Source: a bacterium (GTDB lineage Bacteria; Hydrothermota; Tepidihabitantia; SM23-42; JAOAFX01). From it: a stretch of DNA of 64,000 bases. This document shows, piece by piece, positions 16,457 through 24,345 of the stretch (position 1 is its first letter; each line of letters starts with the position of its first letter). The position numbers were made by a program, and so were the translations under genes. Where the stretch lies: the NCBI GenBank assembly GCA_036382775.1, contig DASVHD010000035.1, positions 217,001 to 281,000 of the forward strand, written 5' to 3'. The notes beneath the pieces are model-generated. The model was not told where the DNA came from. It did not search any database and worked only from the letters and a program-made list of their open reading frames with translations.

Positions 16457-17090
16457 ACATCTCGGTCACGAAATCATCCAGCTGGTTGTCGACTTTATTG
16501 ATCGCGCCGCGCAGATAGTTATGAAAGAACAACGCCGGGATCGCAACCAGCAATCCGTACACCGTCGTGATCAGGGCGTCGGAAATACCGGGTGCTACGA
16601 CCGTGATATGAGCAGAACCGCGCGCCCGCACTTCAAGGAACGCCTCCATGATCCCCCACACCGTGCCCAGCAACCCCAGGAATGGTCCGGCGGTCATGAT
16701 CGTGCTGAGCGATGGCAGCCATGATCCGAGTTTGTCGATCTCGTCATTGCGCGCTTTGGTCATCGTCATCTTTATGTTTTCTGCCAGTTCAAGGATCCTG
16801 GGGTTTGATCCCAGGTTACCGGTTTTTAGATCTTTGTACTCGTCCAAACCTGTTTTCATCACGCGGCCAAAAGGATTATCGTTCAACAAATGCCCGAGAT
16901 TATCATAGTCTTTAATGGCGCGGTGGAAACGGTAAGCCGATAAAAAAGCCTGGCTGCGCTTTCGGTTACCCGCCAGGTCAAAGATCTTCTTTAAAAAAAC
17001 CGCCCAGGACCATACTGAGCATATCACCAGCACCGCCATGATTATCTGCGCAGCCAGTCCGGATTCAAGGAAGACAGAAAATATGTTCAT
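16419..17090 (-). CDS. tolQ: TolQ/ExbB-family proton-channel protein
   Basis: 223 residues. Three membrane helices: about 10-32, 133-155 and 170-195. The conserved MotA/TolQ/ExbB block reads AGPFLGLLGTVWGIMEAF, then GISDALITTVYGLLVAIPA. The C-terminal helix ends in RRGFIETE. It builds the inner-membrane stator with TolR. It is separated from the upstream pal-cpoB pair by about 105 bases of ATTCGT word repeats, and no clear ribosome site precedes its ATG. Confidence 0.93.
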   Translation of the reverse strand: MNIFSVFLESGLAAQIIMAVLVICSVWSWAVFLKKIFDLAGNRKRSQAFLSAYRFHRAIKDYDNLGHLLNDNPFGRVMKTGLDEYKDLKTGNLGSNPRILELAENIKMTMTKARNDEIDKLGSWLPSLSTIMTAGPFLGLLGTVWGIMEAFLEVRARGSAHITVVAPGISDALITTVYGLLVAIPALFFHNYLRGAINKVDNQLDDFVTEMFARFRRGFIETE

Positions 17091-17195
17091 ATGGTCACGA
17101 ATTGTACAAATTCGAGCGAATGGCCCGAATAGGTATTCGTATCACTTGGTATCATTCGTTGCATTCGTATCATATCATTCGTCTCATTCGTAGTC
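17091..17195. repeat. ATTCGT word-repeat spacer inside the tol cluster
   Basis: From about 17118 to 17190 the hexamer ATTCGT or close variants (TATTCGTATCA, CATTCGTTGCATTCGTATCA, CATTCGTCTCATTCGTAG) recurs six or more times at 10-15 base steps. It separates cpoB from tolQ and contains no gene. Confidence 0.65.
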
Positions 17196-17933
17196 TTATT
17201 TAAGCTTGTCCTTCGCCAGGGCAGCTTCCGGCGAATTTGGGAATTCAGCCACGAGTTTTTCAAAGTATGTCCGCGCGGTTTTGGTGTCCTTGGCTTCTTC
17301 GTAGATTATTCCTATTTTATACAGCGCGGTCGGCTTGCGGTTGCTGTCCGGGTATCGCGTGCACAATTCATTGAACTTGTTGACCGCATCCTGCCGCTTG
17401 CCCAGCGCCGCATAGGATTCGCCGATCCAGTACAGAGCGTTATCCGATAGCGGCGAATCCGCCGCGATCTTAAGATACGACTCGAACCCGTTGATCGCGT
17501 CCTGATAGTTTCCTTTCACGTAATTCAAGTACGCCGACTCGTACACCATGCGCGCTTCGGGCGACAGCTGGGACACGTCCTCTGAATCCACCGCCGGCTT
17601 GCGCCCCTTGCCGAACATTTCATTGAACTGCGTCAGCTGCATCTCGGTCTCGCCAAGACGGGTATTGAGCATTTCCAGTTTTTCGCCCAGTTCATCTGAT
17701 TTCGTGTAGTAGTCAGTGCGCAGCTGGGCGATCTCCCTCGACTGCATTCTGATCATACTGTCGGATCTCACCGTGTAGATCTTAAGGCTGTCCAGCTGCC
17801 AGTTGAAATTATTGAACCGCCGCCGGTTAAAACAGCCCGCTGAAACCGCGAAGATGATGATAACACCAAGGGCAGCGGATAACTTTATCCGCTGCCCTGA
17901 TCGCATTCCGTTTCTCATTAGTATTGGCAACAA
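17196..17933 (-). CDS. CpoB/YbgF-like Tol-Pal coordinator, probable lipoprotein
   Basis: 245 residues. An N-terminal hydrophobic stretch ends in a lipobox-like VSAGC (Cys33), followed by a coiled coil (about 45-105) and a C-terminal TPR domain (about 125-245) with YNAL-like repeats including ALYWIGESYAALGKRQDAVN and ALYKIGIIYEEAKDTKTART. This is the CpoB layout (trimerising coil plus TPR). In E. coli CpoB is a soluble periplasmic protein, so the lipobox is a difference. It is 9 bases downstream of pal in the same operon. Confidence 0.85.
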   Translation of the reverse strand: MLPILMRNGMRSGQRIKLSAALGVIIIFAVSAGCFNRRRFNNFNWQLDSLKIYTVRSDSMIRMQSREIAQLRTDYYTKSDELGEKLEMLNTRLGETEMQLTQFNEMFGKGRKPAVDSEDVSQLSPEARMVYESAYLNYVKGNYQDAINGFESYLKIAADSPLSDNALYWIGESYAALGKRQDAVNKFNELCTRYPDSNRKPTALYKIGIIYEEAKDTKTARTYFEKLVAEFPNSPEAALAKDKLK

Positions 17934-17942
17934 TGAATAATA

Positions 17943-18425
17943 CTACTGGACTATGAACTCGCAGCGCCGGTTTTTCTCAAGTACCTTGGGATCGAGCGGT
18001 CTTTCTTCGCCATAACTCAAGGTCGTCATCTGACCGGCCGGGACCCCGAGCATCACGAGATAATCCCGCGCGGCCTTAGCCCTTCTTTCACCCAGGGCCA
18101 TATTGTACTCCGATGTTCCGATCTCGCAGCAATGTCCTTCGACCACGATTTTTACTTCGGGATAGATCTTCAGCATTTCCGCGTTCTGTTTTAGAACTTC
18201 CGCCGCATCCTGCCGGATATCGGACTTGTCAAAATCAAAGAAAATCCTGTTCAATACCAGTGCCGGTCTTTCAGGTTCAACCGGGACCGTCTCTTCAGGG
18301 ACAGGAACGATCGTGACGGTCGTTTCGGGAACGACTTCCGGCGGCTTTACCACCTGTTTCTTCGGACAGCCAAAAAAAGCCACCAGCACGATAATGAATG
18401 GCACGCAATATTTCAAGAACCGCAT
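17943..18425 (-). CDS. pal: Peptidoglycan-associated lipoprotein Pal
   Basis: 160 residues. The signal peptide ends in a lipobox before Cys19 (VAFFGC), followed by a Pro/Val-rich linker and an OmpA-like domain: IFFDFDKSDIRQDAAEVL, then VVEGHCCEIGTSEYNMALGE and RRAKAARDYLVMLG. The Asp and Arg of the peptidoglycan-binding motif are in place; a Cys-Cys replaces the usual T-D/C-D after GH. It anchors the outer membrane to peptidoglycan and binds TolB. First gene of the tol cluster, with a strong promoter and AAGGAGG ribosome site. Confidence 0.92.
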   Translation of the reverse strand: MRFLKYCVPFIIVLVAFFGCPKKQVVKPPEVVPETTVTIVPVPEETVPVEPERPALVLNRIFFDFDKSDIRQDAAEVLKQNAEMLKIYPEVKIVVEGHCCEIGTSEYNMALGERRAKAARDYLVMLGVPAGQMTTLSYGEERPLDPKVLEKNRRCEFIVQ

Positions 18426-18445
18426 TAGGCCTCCTTTTATATCGA

Positions 18446-18473
18446 ATTATATCCATTAATTTCATAGTGTCAA
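18446..18473 (-). promoter_or_regulatory. Promoter of the pal-tol cluster
   Basis: Minus-strand -35 TTGACA (18473-18468) and -10 TATAAT (18451-18446), 16 bp spacer, followed by an AAGGAGG ribosome site before the ATG at 18425. The -35 box overlaps the stop codon of the upstream activase gene, so the tol cluster can be transcribed on its own although the spacing is only 44 bases. Confidence 0.8.
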
Positions 18474-21400
18474 GAGCACGGGATGACGCTATGCGCATGA
18501 TCGCGCGCCTGGTTCACGAATGTTTCCAGGCGCATGGCATCGACCGCGTGATCGATGCCGTCAACCGAGAGAATGAACAACGGCAGGTCCTTGTTCTTTT
18601 CCTTCAAGCGCCGGTATACCGAACTGACGATATTGCCCGGCATGCAGGTAAACGGCATGACATTGACGATCCCGGAGCAGGAATCCTTCATGTATTCCAT
18701 GGTCTTGCCCACGCTTAAAATGGCTTCGCCTTCAAAAGAAGGATGAATGTATTCGCCGCCGAGTTTGAGCAGGCTCGAGATCCGGTGTTCCCTGGGCACG
18801 CTGGCGATTCTGTTCAGACGATCCTGCCGCCATCTCATATACCGGTCAAAAACACACGTGAAAATAGAGCGCCGGTACTGCTTGAACCACCAGCAATTGC
18901 GGATCCGTGTAAAGTTCGTGTAAAAGAACCACTCGCCGATCGACGGCATCGTTACCTCGCATCCCAGTTCTTCCAGCCGTTTGATCAGGTTATTGTTGCT
19001 GAATTTCTGTGAACGAACGTAGATCTCGCCGACAATACCGATCCGGGGCTTGTCCCGGTGATGACATGCTATAGAACCCAGTTGCCGCGCGCCGTGCCGG
19101 ACAATGCCCGTAATACCTTTCCCCTGCTCGATCGCCTGGGAGATCGACCGCAGCGTATTTGCATATATCCGGTCCGTGGCTCCTTTGACGATCTCGTATG
19201 GCCGTATTGTTCTCACCCTTGCTTCCAGCGCGTCGACGGCGCAGATCCCTTCCCACGCGCTGAAAAGGAATTTCAATCCCATCGGTCCCGCGAGATCATC
19301 GAACAGGCTTGGCCCCTGGTTAGGCGCATAGATCGGGATATCGCTGAACCCCAGCTCATCGAGGATTAACCGGTGCAGCCGGTAATACTGCCCAAAACGG
19401 CAGGGGCCCGATCCCTGGGCCATGAAAAACGCCGCCTGGTCACGGTCAAAGTCGGGCGACCGGAGCTTTTTGATCATGTCGCCCGCGGTTATGATGGCAG
19501 GCAGGCATTCGCGCCCCGATGTAAACTGCCGGCCGATCATCACCGACGTCTCGTCGGGCGGGGGCAGGACCTGCGATCGAATACCGGCATGGTTCATGGC
19601 GCCGGCCAGCATGAGGACATGGTCGCACATATCGGGCAGGAATAAGGTGCGGGTACTTTTTATCTCACTGAGTGCCCGGATCTTTCGCGGCACGGTCCTC
19701 CGCCTGGCGCCTTTGATGCTGTCATGAAAAGCTTCAAGCCTGGTTATGAGTCCGGCGTCGCCTGAGTGCTCGTCGATCTCGATCATCAGTAACGGCTTTT
19801 CATGGATCTTCTCCTTGAAATACCGTGTGATGAAAGAATCGGGACCACACGAGAAATTCGACACATAGACGGGAAATAGCCGTTCGTCGCGGCTGATCGT
19901 CTCGGCCGCGGCAAGAAGACGTTGCCCGTAATGCCAATACATGTTGACGAAATCATCTCCAAGCGCCGAATAATCGAGGGGTATAAAATCGACCGGCACC
20001 GGTATTACGTCCAGTTCCCGGATCTTCTTCGGCAGATCAAGGTTCAAGCCGAGGTCATATCCGTTATACGGTCTCGAGCAAACGACAAAGGCCAGATCTG
20101 TGAGTTCTTTAAGCGCCTGCCGACCGACAGCTTGCATCTTTGATTGGATCGCGGCCTGGTGCTTGAACCCCTCGGCGAGCGCGCGATCGATATCTTTCCG
20201 TGACCTGCCGACCCTGGTGCCGAAGTCATACAGAACACGGCAGAAGCCTTCCTTGCCACGGTCGAAATAAAGATACGGAGAATGGATCTCGATGTTTTCT
20301 GAAAACGCCGCCCGCGCCAGGTACGGCAGTGTCTGGACATAGGGGCATACGAAGCTTCGGTCGAACTTACCGCTGTTGGGGGGCATGGTTATCACGCTCG
20401 GGATAAAGAATTGCCGGATGCCGCTCTCGTAGAGTGCTTGGATATGACCGTACGCGACCTTTACTGGAAAGCATGTATCGGTCGCCGATATCTCGGTGCC
20501 CATTTCAATGATTTTCTTGTTCGTCGGCCCCGATAGCACCGGATCAAACCCCAGCATGCTCAGGAACCGGTAAAAGAAGGGGAATAATTCATAAAAAATA
20601 AGCGCTCTGGGGATCCCGATCTTTATGCCGGTCTGCGGCTGGGTCGCGAAAAATATTTCATTTCGAAGTTTAAACAGATCGGGATGATCGGCACGGGGCT
20701 TGATTTCTTTCCGCTCATAGCGCTCGCACCGGCCGCCGTAAAAAATGGGCCGTTCACCATCCATGTTGATCCGGTTAACCTCGCAATCGTTGCTGCACTG
20801 ATGGCACACGAAGGACGTCGAACGGTAAGGTCTATTGATCAGGTTGAACCCCTTGAACCGCGTTCGATTGATCCCGCTGTCGCGCGCTAGCAGGGCGATA
20901 CCGATCGCGCCGGTCACATCGTGGTTGATGGGCACGACTACCGGTTTATGGAGCGTTTCCTCGAAAGCCGAAACTACCGCCTTGTTCGCCGCGACGCCGC
21001 CCTGGAAAAAAATCTTCCTGCCGATCTTTTTGTTGCCGACTACGCGGTTGAGGTAATTGAAAACGACCGAGTAGCCAAGCCCGGCCAGGAGATTTTTATG
21101 TTCATCGGAATCACGCTGGTGATGCACGACCTCCGAGCCGATGAATACTGTGCACCGCTCGCCCAGGTTCATTGGCGAATTCGCTTCGAGCGCCAGGTCC
21201 CCAAACTCTTCAAGTTTAACGCCCAGCGCCAGTGCCTGTTCTTCCAGGAACGAACCGGTTCCGGCCGCGCAAACCTTGTTCATTTCGAAATCCACGATCG
21301 TCTTGCGTTCGATACTGATGTACTTGGAATCCTGACCGCCGATCTCAAAAACAGTGTCCACGTCCGGGTCACACTCGACCGCCGCCCGGGCCTGCGCTGA

Positions 21401-22543
21401 GATCTCGTTCTTGATGATATCGGCACCCACCAGGTTACCAATAAGATACCGGCCGGAACCGGTCGTGCCAACGCCGACGATGTCGATCATCTGTCCGTAA
21501 CGCTCGCCGAGCTCCTTGAGCCCTTCCAGGACAACCTCGATCGGCCGCCCTTTAGTCCATAAATATTGGCGCGCCAGCACCGTACCCTCGTCATCAATGA
21601 GGACCAAATTGGTCGAGATGGACCCCACGTCGATCCCGAGAAAGGTTTTTGTTCTTGTTCTCGGCGCCCGGGCATAACGTTCCGGCCGCCATTTTTTGCG
21701 GCCATTGAGCGCAGGGAGGCGCGAAATCGTTTTGGGCTGCTGCAGCCACCGCTCAAACTCGCGCAACCCCTTGTATTCCGCGGCGAGCCCGCGCTTGCGC
21801 GAGGACAAAACCGCACCGATGGCGCCCATCGTATTGAACTGATGGGGGATCACCATCTGTTCGTCTTTGATACCAAGAACGGTCCTGAACGCTCTTACCA
21901 CTCCCTGGTTGGCGGCGACGCCGCCGATGAACGCCACCGGAGTATCAAGATTCCGACCCCGCGCGATGACGCTCTTGAATGTCCGGGCCAGCGACAGGCA
22001 GAGCCCCGCGACCAGGTCCTCAGGCGGGGTCCCGATCTGCTGCAGATGTATCATATCGCTCTTTGCGAACACGGAGCACCGGCCGGCGATGCGCGCCGGA
22101 TTCTTTGACCGCATTGCGACGGCCCCCAGTTCCTCGATCGGGTAACACAAACGCTGCGCTTGCTGATCAAGGAATATCCCGGCACCAGCCGCGCATATCG
22201 TGTTGGATGAAAAATCCTTGATCCGACCATCAACGCTGATCAGCTTCGAATCCTCGCCGCCGATCTCGATTATCGATCTTATGCCGGGATGGAAATGCAG
22301 GACACCGGATACCGAAGCTTCCACCTCGTTGACGCGCACCGCGCCCAACATCGCACTGAGCATGGAAGGACATTCACCGGTGATCGCCAGGTGTTCGATC
22401 GCATTCGCTTTTCTTAAAACCTCGAGCAGCAGGTCGAACGGACTACCGTGATGTTTTATGTACTCGGTCCGGACCAGCGAGCCATCATTGAACTCGGCTA
22501 GTTTAAGGCTTACTGATCCGATATCAATACCGTAAAATCGCAT
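18470..22543 (-). CDS. Fused double acyl-CoA dehydratase activase (BadF/HgdC-type) with DUF2229-type C-terminal region
   Basis: 1357 residues. Two tandem ASKHA-fold activase domains: the first at about 1-250 with GIDIGSVSLKL, Cys117 in TICAAGAG, Cys156 in GRCSVF and GGVAANQG; the second at about 300-555 with GIDVGSISTNLVL, Cys425 in VCAAGTG, Cys464 in GERCTVF and GGVAANKA. In HgdC-type activases two such cysteines per subunit hold an inter-subunit [4Fe-4S] cluster, so here the cluster could be intramolecular. A Cys cluster (580, 583, 587, 606) precedes a long dehydratase-like region (DUF2229/COG3580 type) with IGIPRALIFYE and SGRECLPA. Such giant proteins exist in anaerobes; their substrate is unknown. 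Coupled to the upstream barrel gene by TAATG. Confidence 0.88.
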   Translation of the reverse strand: MRFYGIDIGSVSLKLAEFNDGSLVRTEYIKHHGSPFDLLLEVLRKANAIEHLAITGECPSMLSAMLGAVRVNEVEASVSGVLHFHPGIRSIIEIGGEDSKLISVDGRIKDFSSNTICAAGAGIFLDQQAQRLCYPIEELGAVAMRSKNPARIAGRCSVFAKSDMIHLQQIGTPPEDLVAGLCLSLARTFKSVIARGRNLDTPVAFIGGVAANQGVVRAFRTVLGIKDEQMVIPHQFNTMGAIGAVLSSRKRGLAAEYKGLREFERWLQQPKTISRLPALNGRKKWRPERYARAPRTRTKTFLGIDVGSISTNLVLIDDEGTVLARQYLWTKGRPIEVVLEGLKELGERYGQMIDIVGVGTTGSGRYLIGNLVGADIIKNEISAQARAAVECDPDVDTVFEIGGQDSKYISIERKTIVDFEMNKVCAAGTGSFLEEQALALGVKLEEFGDLALEANSPMNLGERCTVFIGSEVVHHQRDSDEHKNLLAGLGYSVVFNYLNRVVGNKKIGRKIFFQGGVAANKAVVSAFEETLHKPVVVPINHDVTGAIGIALLARDSGINRTRFKGFNLINRPYRSTSFVCHQCSNDCEVNRINMDGERPIFYGGRCERYERKEIKPRADHPDLFKLRNEIFFATQPQTGIKIGIPRALIFYELFPFFYRFLSMLGFDPVLSGPTNKKIIEMGTEISATDTCFPVKVAYGHIQALYESGIRQFFIPSVITMPPNSGKFDRSFVCPYVQTLPYLARAAFSENIEIHSPYLYFDRGKEGFCRVLYDFGTRVGRSRKDIDRALAEGFKHQAAIQSKMQAVGRQALKELTDLAFVVCSRPYNGYDLGLNLDLPKKIRELDVIPVPVDFIPLDYSALGDDFVNMYWHYGQRLLAAAETISRDERLFPVYVSNFSCGPDSFITRYFKEKIHEKPLLMIEIDEHSGDAGLITRLEAFHDSIKGARRRTVPRKIRALSEIKSTRTLFLPDMCDHVLMLAGAMNHAGIRSQVLPPPDETSVMIGRQFTSGRECLPAIITAGDMIKKLRSPDFDRDQAAFFMAQGSGPCRFGQYYRLHRLILDELGFSDIPIYAPNQGPSLFDDLAGPMGLKFLFSAWEGICAVDALEARVRTIRPYEIVKGATDRIYANTLRSISQAIEQGKGITGIVRHGARQLGSIACHHRDKPRIGIVGEIYVRSQKFSNNNLIKRLEELGCEVTMPSIGEWFFYTNFTRIRNCWWFKQYRRSIFTCVFDRYMRWRQDRLNRIASVPREHRISSLLKLGGEYIHPSFEGEAILSVGKTMEYMKDSCSGIVNVMPFTCMPGNIVSSVYRRLKEKNKDLPLFILSVDGIDHAVDAMRLETFVNQARDHAHSVIPCS

Positions 22544-23145
22544 TAGGGGGCGTAATACATCCCGACCTGCAGGTGTATGTCATATACCGACTCCGTAACA
22601 TTGGGCGTATCTTCACTGTCGGCGGTCAGGTTGAAATTGAAACTGAATTCCGGCACGATCTTAACTTTTGAAAGTTTGATATCCGTGCCCAGGATCAAAC
22701 CTGTGTATGCATCGTTTTCCAGATCACTAATATCGGACTGTGCCTCGCCGATATATCCCGTGCCGTCAAGCTGGAAATTTCCGGCAATACTGAATCCAAA
22801 ATAGGGTGTAACGACTGGAATCATACCTGCCTTAAAAACGATATTGACCGGTAACCACAGGTTAATATACCGAACGCCGACCGGTACGTTAAGAACCGTA
22901 GTCGCGTATTCACTCGTCCTGAACGCCGGCGCGAATTCAAATCCCAGCACTCTGGCCAGATCCATGCCGAACGCGAATCCAGCCTGAAAACCGGCACCGC
23001 TTAGATTATTGCCACTGTTACCGGGATCAAAATTGCCGTAATTAAAGCCTATTTTTAAACCGGCATACGACTTTACCGGCGACATACCCTGGCCCCACGC
23101 CAGGATACTGGTGGTCGTAATCAATACCAGCATCATGCGTTTCAT
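22543..23145 (-). CDS. Outer-membrane beta-barrel protein
   Basis: 200 residues. A cleavable signal peptide (about 1-20, ending AWGQG) is followed by alternating hydrophobic/polar strands with Gly and aromatics (KSYAGLKIGFNYGNFDPGNS, GAGFQAGFAFGMDLAR, YFGFSIAGNFQ), ending in the strand VYDIHLQVGMYYAP. This fits the OmpX/PorT-like eight-strand barrel class. It is the first gene of a unit with the giant activase, an unexpected partner for a cytoplasmic Fe-S enzyme. A GGAGG ribosome site and promoter are present. Confidence 0.75.
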   Translation of the reverse strand: MKRMMLVLITTTSILAWGQGMSPVKSYAGLKIGFNYGNFDPGNSGNNLSGAGFQAGFAFGMDLARVLGFEFAPAFRTSEYATTVLNVPVGVRYINLWLPVNIVFKAGMIPVVTPYFGFSIAGNFQLDGTGYIGEAQSDISDLENDAYTGLILGTDIKLSKVKIVPEFSFNFNLTADSEDTPNVTESVYDIHLQVGMYYAP

Positions 23146-23166
23146 AATACCTCCATGACAATTTAA

Positions 23167-23195
23167 ATTATACCCTTAAAATACGGCGAAGTCAA
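23167..23195 (-). promoter_or_regulatory. Promoter of the barrel-activase unit
   Basis: Minus-strand -35 TTGACT (23195-23190) and -10 TATAAT (23172-23167), spacer 17 bp; ATGGAGG ribosome site before the ATG at 23145. Confidence 0.75.
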
Positions 23196-23208
23196 CAACT
23201 GCCGACAA

Positions 23209-23236
23209 TTGACTTGTGCTTATTTATCATTATTAT
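23209..23236 (+). promoter_or_regulatory. Leaderless promoter of the VTT-family gene
   Basis: -35 TTGACT (23209-23214) and -10 TATTAT (23231-23236), spacer 16 bp. The in-frame GTG at 23245 is 8 bases after the -10 box, which makes it the likely start; an in-frame TTG further upstream lies inside the -35 box and cannot be transcribed from this promoter. Confidence 0.65.
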
Positions 23237-23244
23237 TTGACCTT

Positions 23245-23946
23245 GTGCAGCAGCGCGCTTTTAAAAAAATAATCGGCATAGCCGGTATTTCCCTGTTCAC
23301 AGCATTTGTCATCACCATGACCGTGCTCATCTTGCAGCGGTACGGTTCGATCCTCGCAGATCCCGGTGAGATCAGGAAAGCAGCGCTGGGTTACGGCATA
23401 TGGAGCTTCGCTTTCTTCATCTTCTGCAACATCCTGCAGATCATATTTGCGCCCATACCGGGACATTTCATCAATATTTCCGCGGGCATCGTTTTTGGTA
23501 CGGTCCGCGGGATCGTAATATCATGGATCGGCATGGCCGCGGGCGGCTCCCTGGTCATGTTGCTGGCCCGGTACGCCGGCAAAAAAATCCTGTATTACAT
23601 ACTGGATGAAAAAGCGTTCCGGTTCGAAAATAAAATATCCAAAAAAGGGCTGCCATTCCTGCTTTTGCTGGCGGTTTTTCCAAATCCCATCGGCGACGGG
23701 CTCTTCTACCTGGCGGGTATCACCGCCATTCCGCTGCGCATCATAATGCCTTTGATCTTTCTGGGACGCATCCCCGGCATCATATTGTCAGTGGTCATCG
23801 GCGATAAATTCTACGGCGCGTTCGCGCGGCAATGGATCGTGGGTGTCATCGGGATCCTGTGCGTCATTATCCTTTACTTCCTTGCCGGCAAACGCATTGA
23901 AAAAATGTTTGAGGGGATCTGGAACCGCTACCTGCCGTGGCCGTAG
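23245..23946 (+). CDS. VTT/SNARE-associated (TVP38/TMEM64, DedA-like) membrane protein
   Basis: 233 residues from the GTG start chosen by the promoter. The VTT core reads PGHFINISAGIVFGTVRGIV, then GMAAGGSLVMLLARYAGKKI, LLAVFPNPIGDGLFYLAGIT and FLGRIPGIILSVVIG. These are the re-entrant helix motifs (F/PG, G-x-x-x-G, P-N-x-x-G-D) of the DedA/TVP38 superfamily, implicated in lipid flipping and membrane homeostasis. Six or so membrane segments. It stands alone between two minus-strand units. Confidence 0.82.
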   Translation: MQQRAFKKIIGIAGISLFTAFVITMTVLILQRYGSILADPGEIRKAALGYGIWSFAFFIFCNILQIIFAPIPGHFINISAGIVFGTVRGIVISWIGMAAGGSLVMLLARYAGKKILYYILDEKAFRFENKISKKGLPFLLLLAVFPNPIGDGLFYLAGITAIPLRIIMPLIFLGRIPGIILSVVIGDKFYGAFARQWIVGVIGILCVIILYFLAGKRIEKMFEGIWNRYLPWP

Positions 23947-23970
23947 CCCGCGGTTCAGGGGGCACCGGTT

Positions 23971-24333
23971 TTATGGCGTGATCTTCTGCTGCAGTTCCTT
24001 GATCAATTCGATCGCTTCCGCGAATTTGTTCTCGTCAATAGCCACGGAGATCCGGGCTTTGTACTCGATCTTAGCACCCTGATTGGCCGTTGTTCCCAGG
24101 CTGTCGATATCGAATTCATGCATGCCTTCGGTCCTGAATTCGCGCTTGACTCCTTTTTCCTTGGGCTCTGCGGCTTTCACCTCGGAACCGGCCGCCTTGT
24201 CCGGCGTCAGCTGCGTGACCTCAACGTCCGTTGACTTGGTGACCGCTTTTTCTTTTTCATCCTTTTTCTTGATGATCGTATCGAACACAGACTCCGATTT
24301 TTTTTCCTTTTTGAGCATGTTAATGATATCCAT
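23971..24333 (-). CDS. Small charged protein of unknown function
   Basis: 120 residues. The N-terminal half is highly charged and probably disordered (Lys/Glu/Ala-rich, about 8-65). The C-terminal half has EFDIDSLGTT and a helical end, AIELIKELQQKITP, which could be a docking helix. No known family. It is the last gene of the minus-strand TPR operon, 12 bases downstream of the coiled-coil/TPR gene, so it probably works with it. Confidence 0.6.
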   Translation of the reverse strand: MDIINMLKKEKKSESVFDTIIKKKDEKEKAVTKSTDVEVTQLTPDKAAGSEVKAAEPKEKGVKREFRTEGMHEFDIDSLGTTANQGAKIEYKARISVAIDENKFAEAIELIKELQQKITP

Positions 24334-24345
24334 AACGCCTCACAA

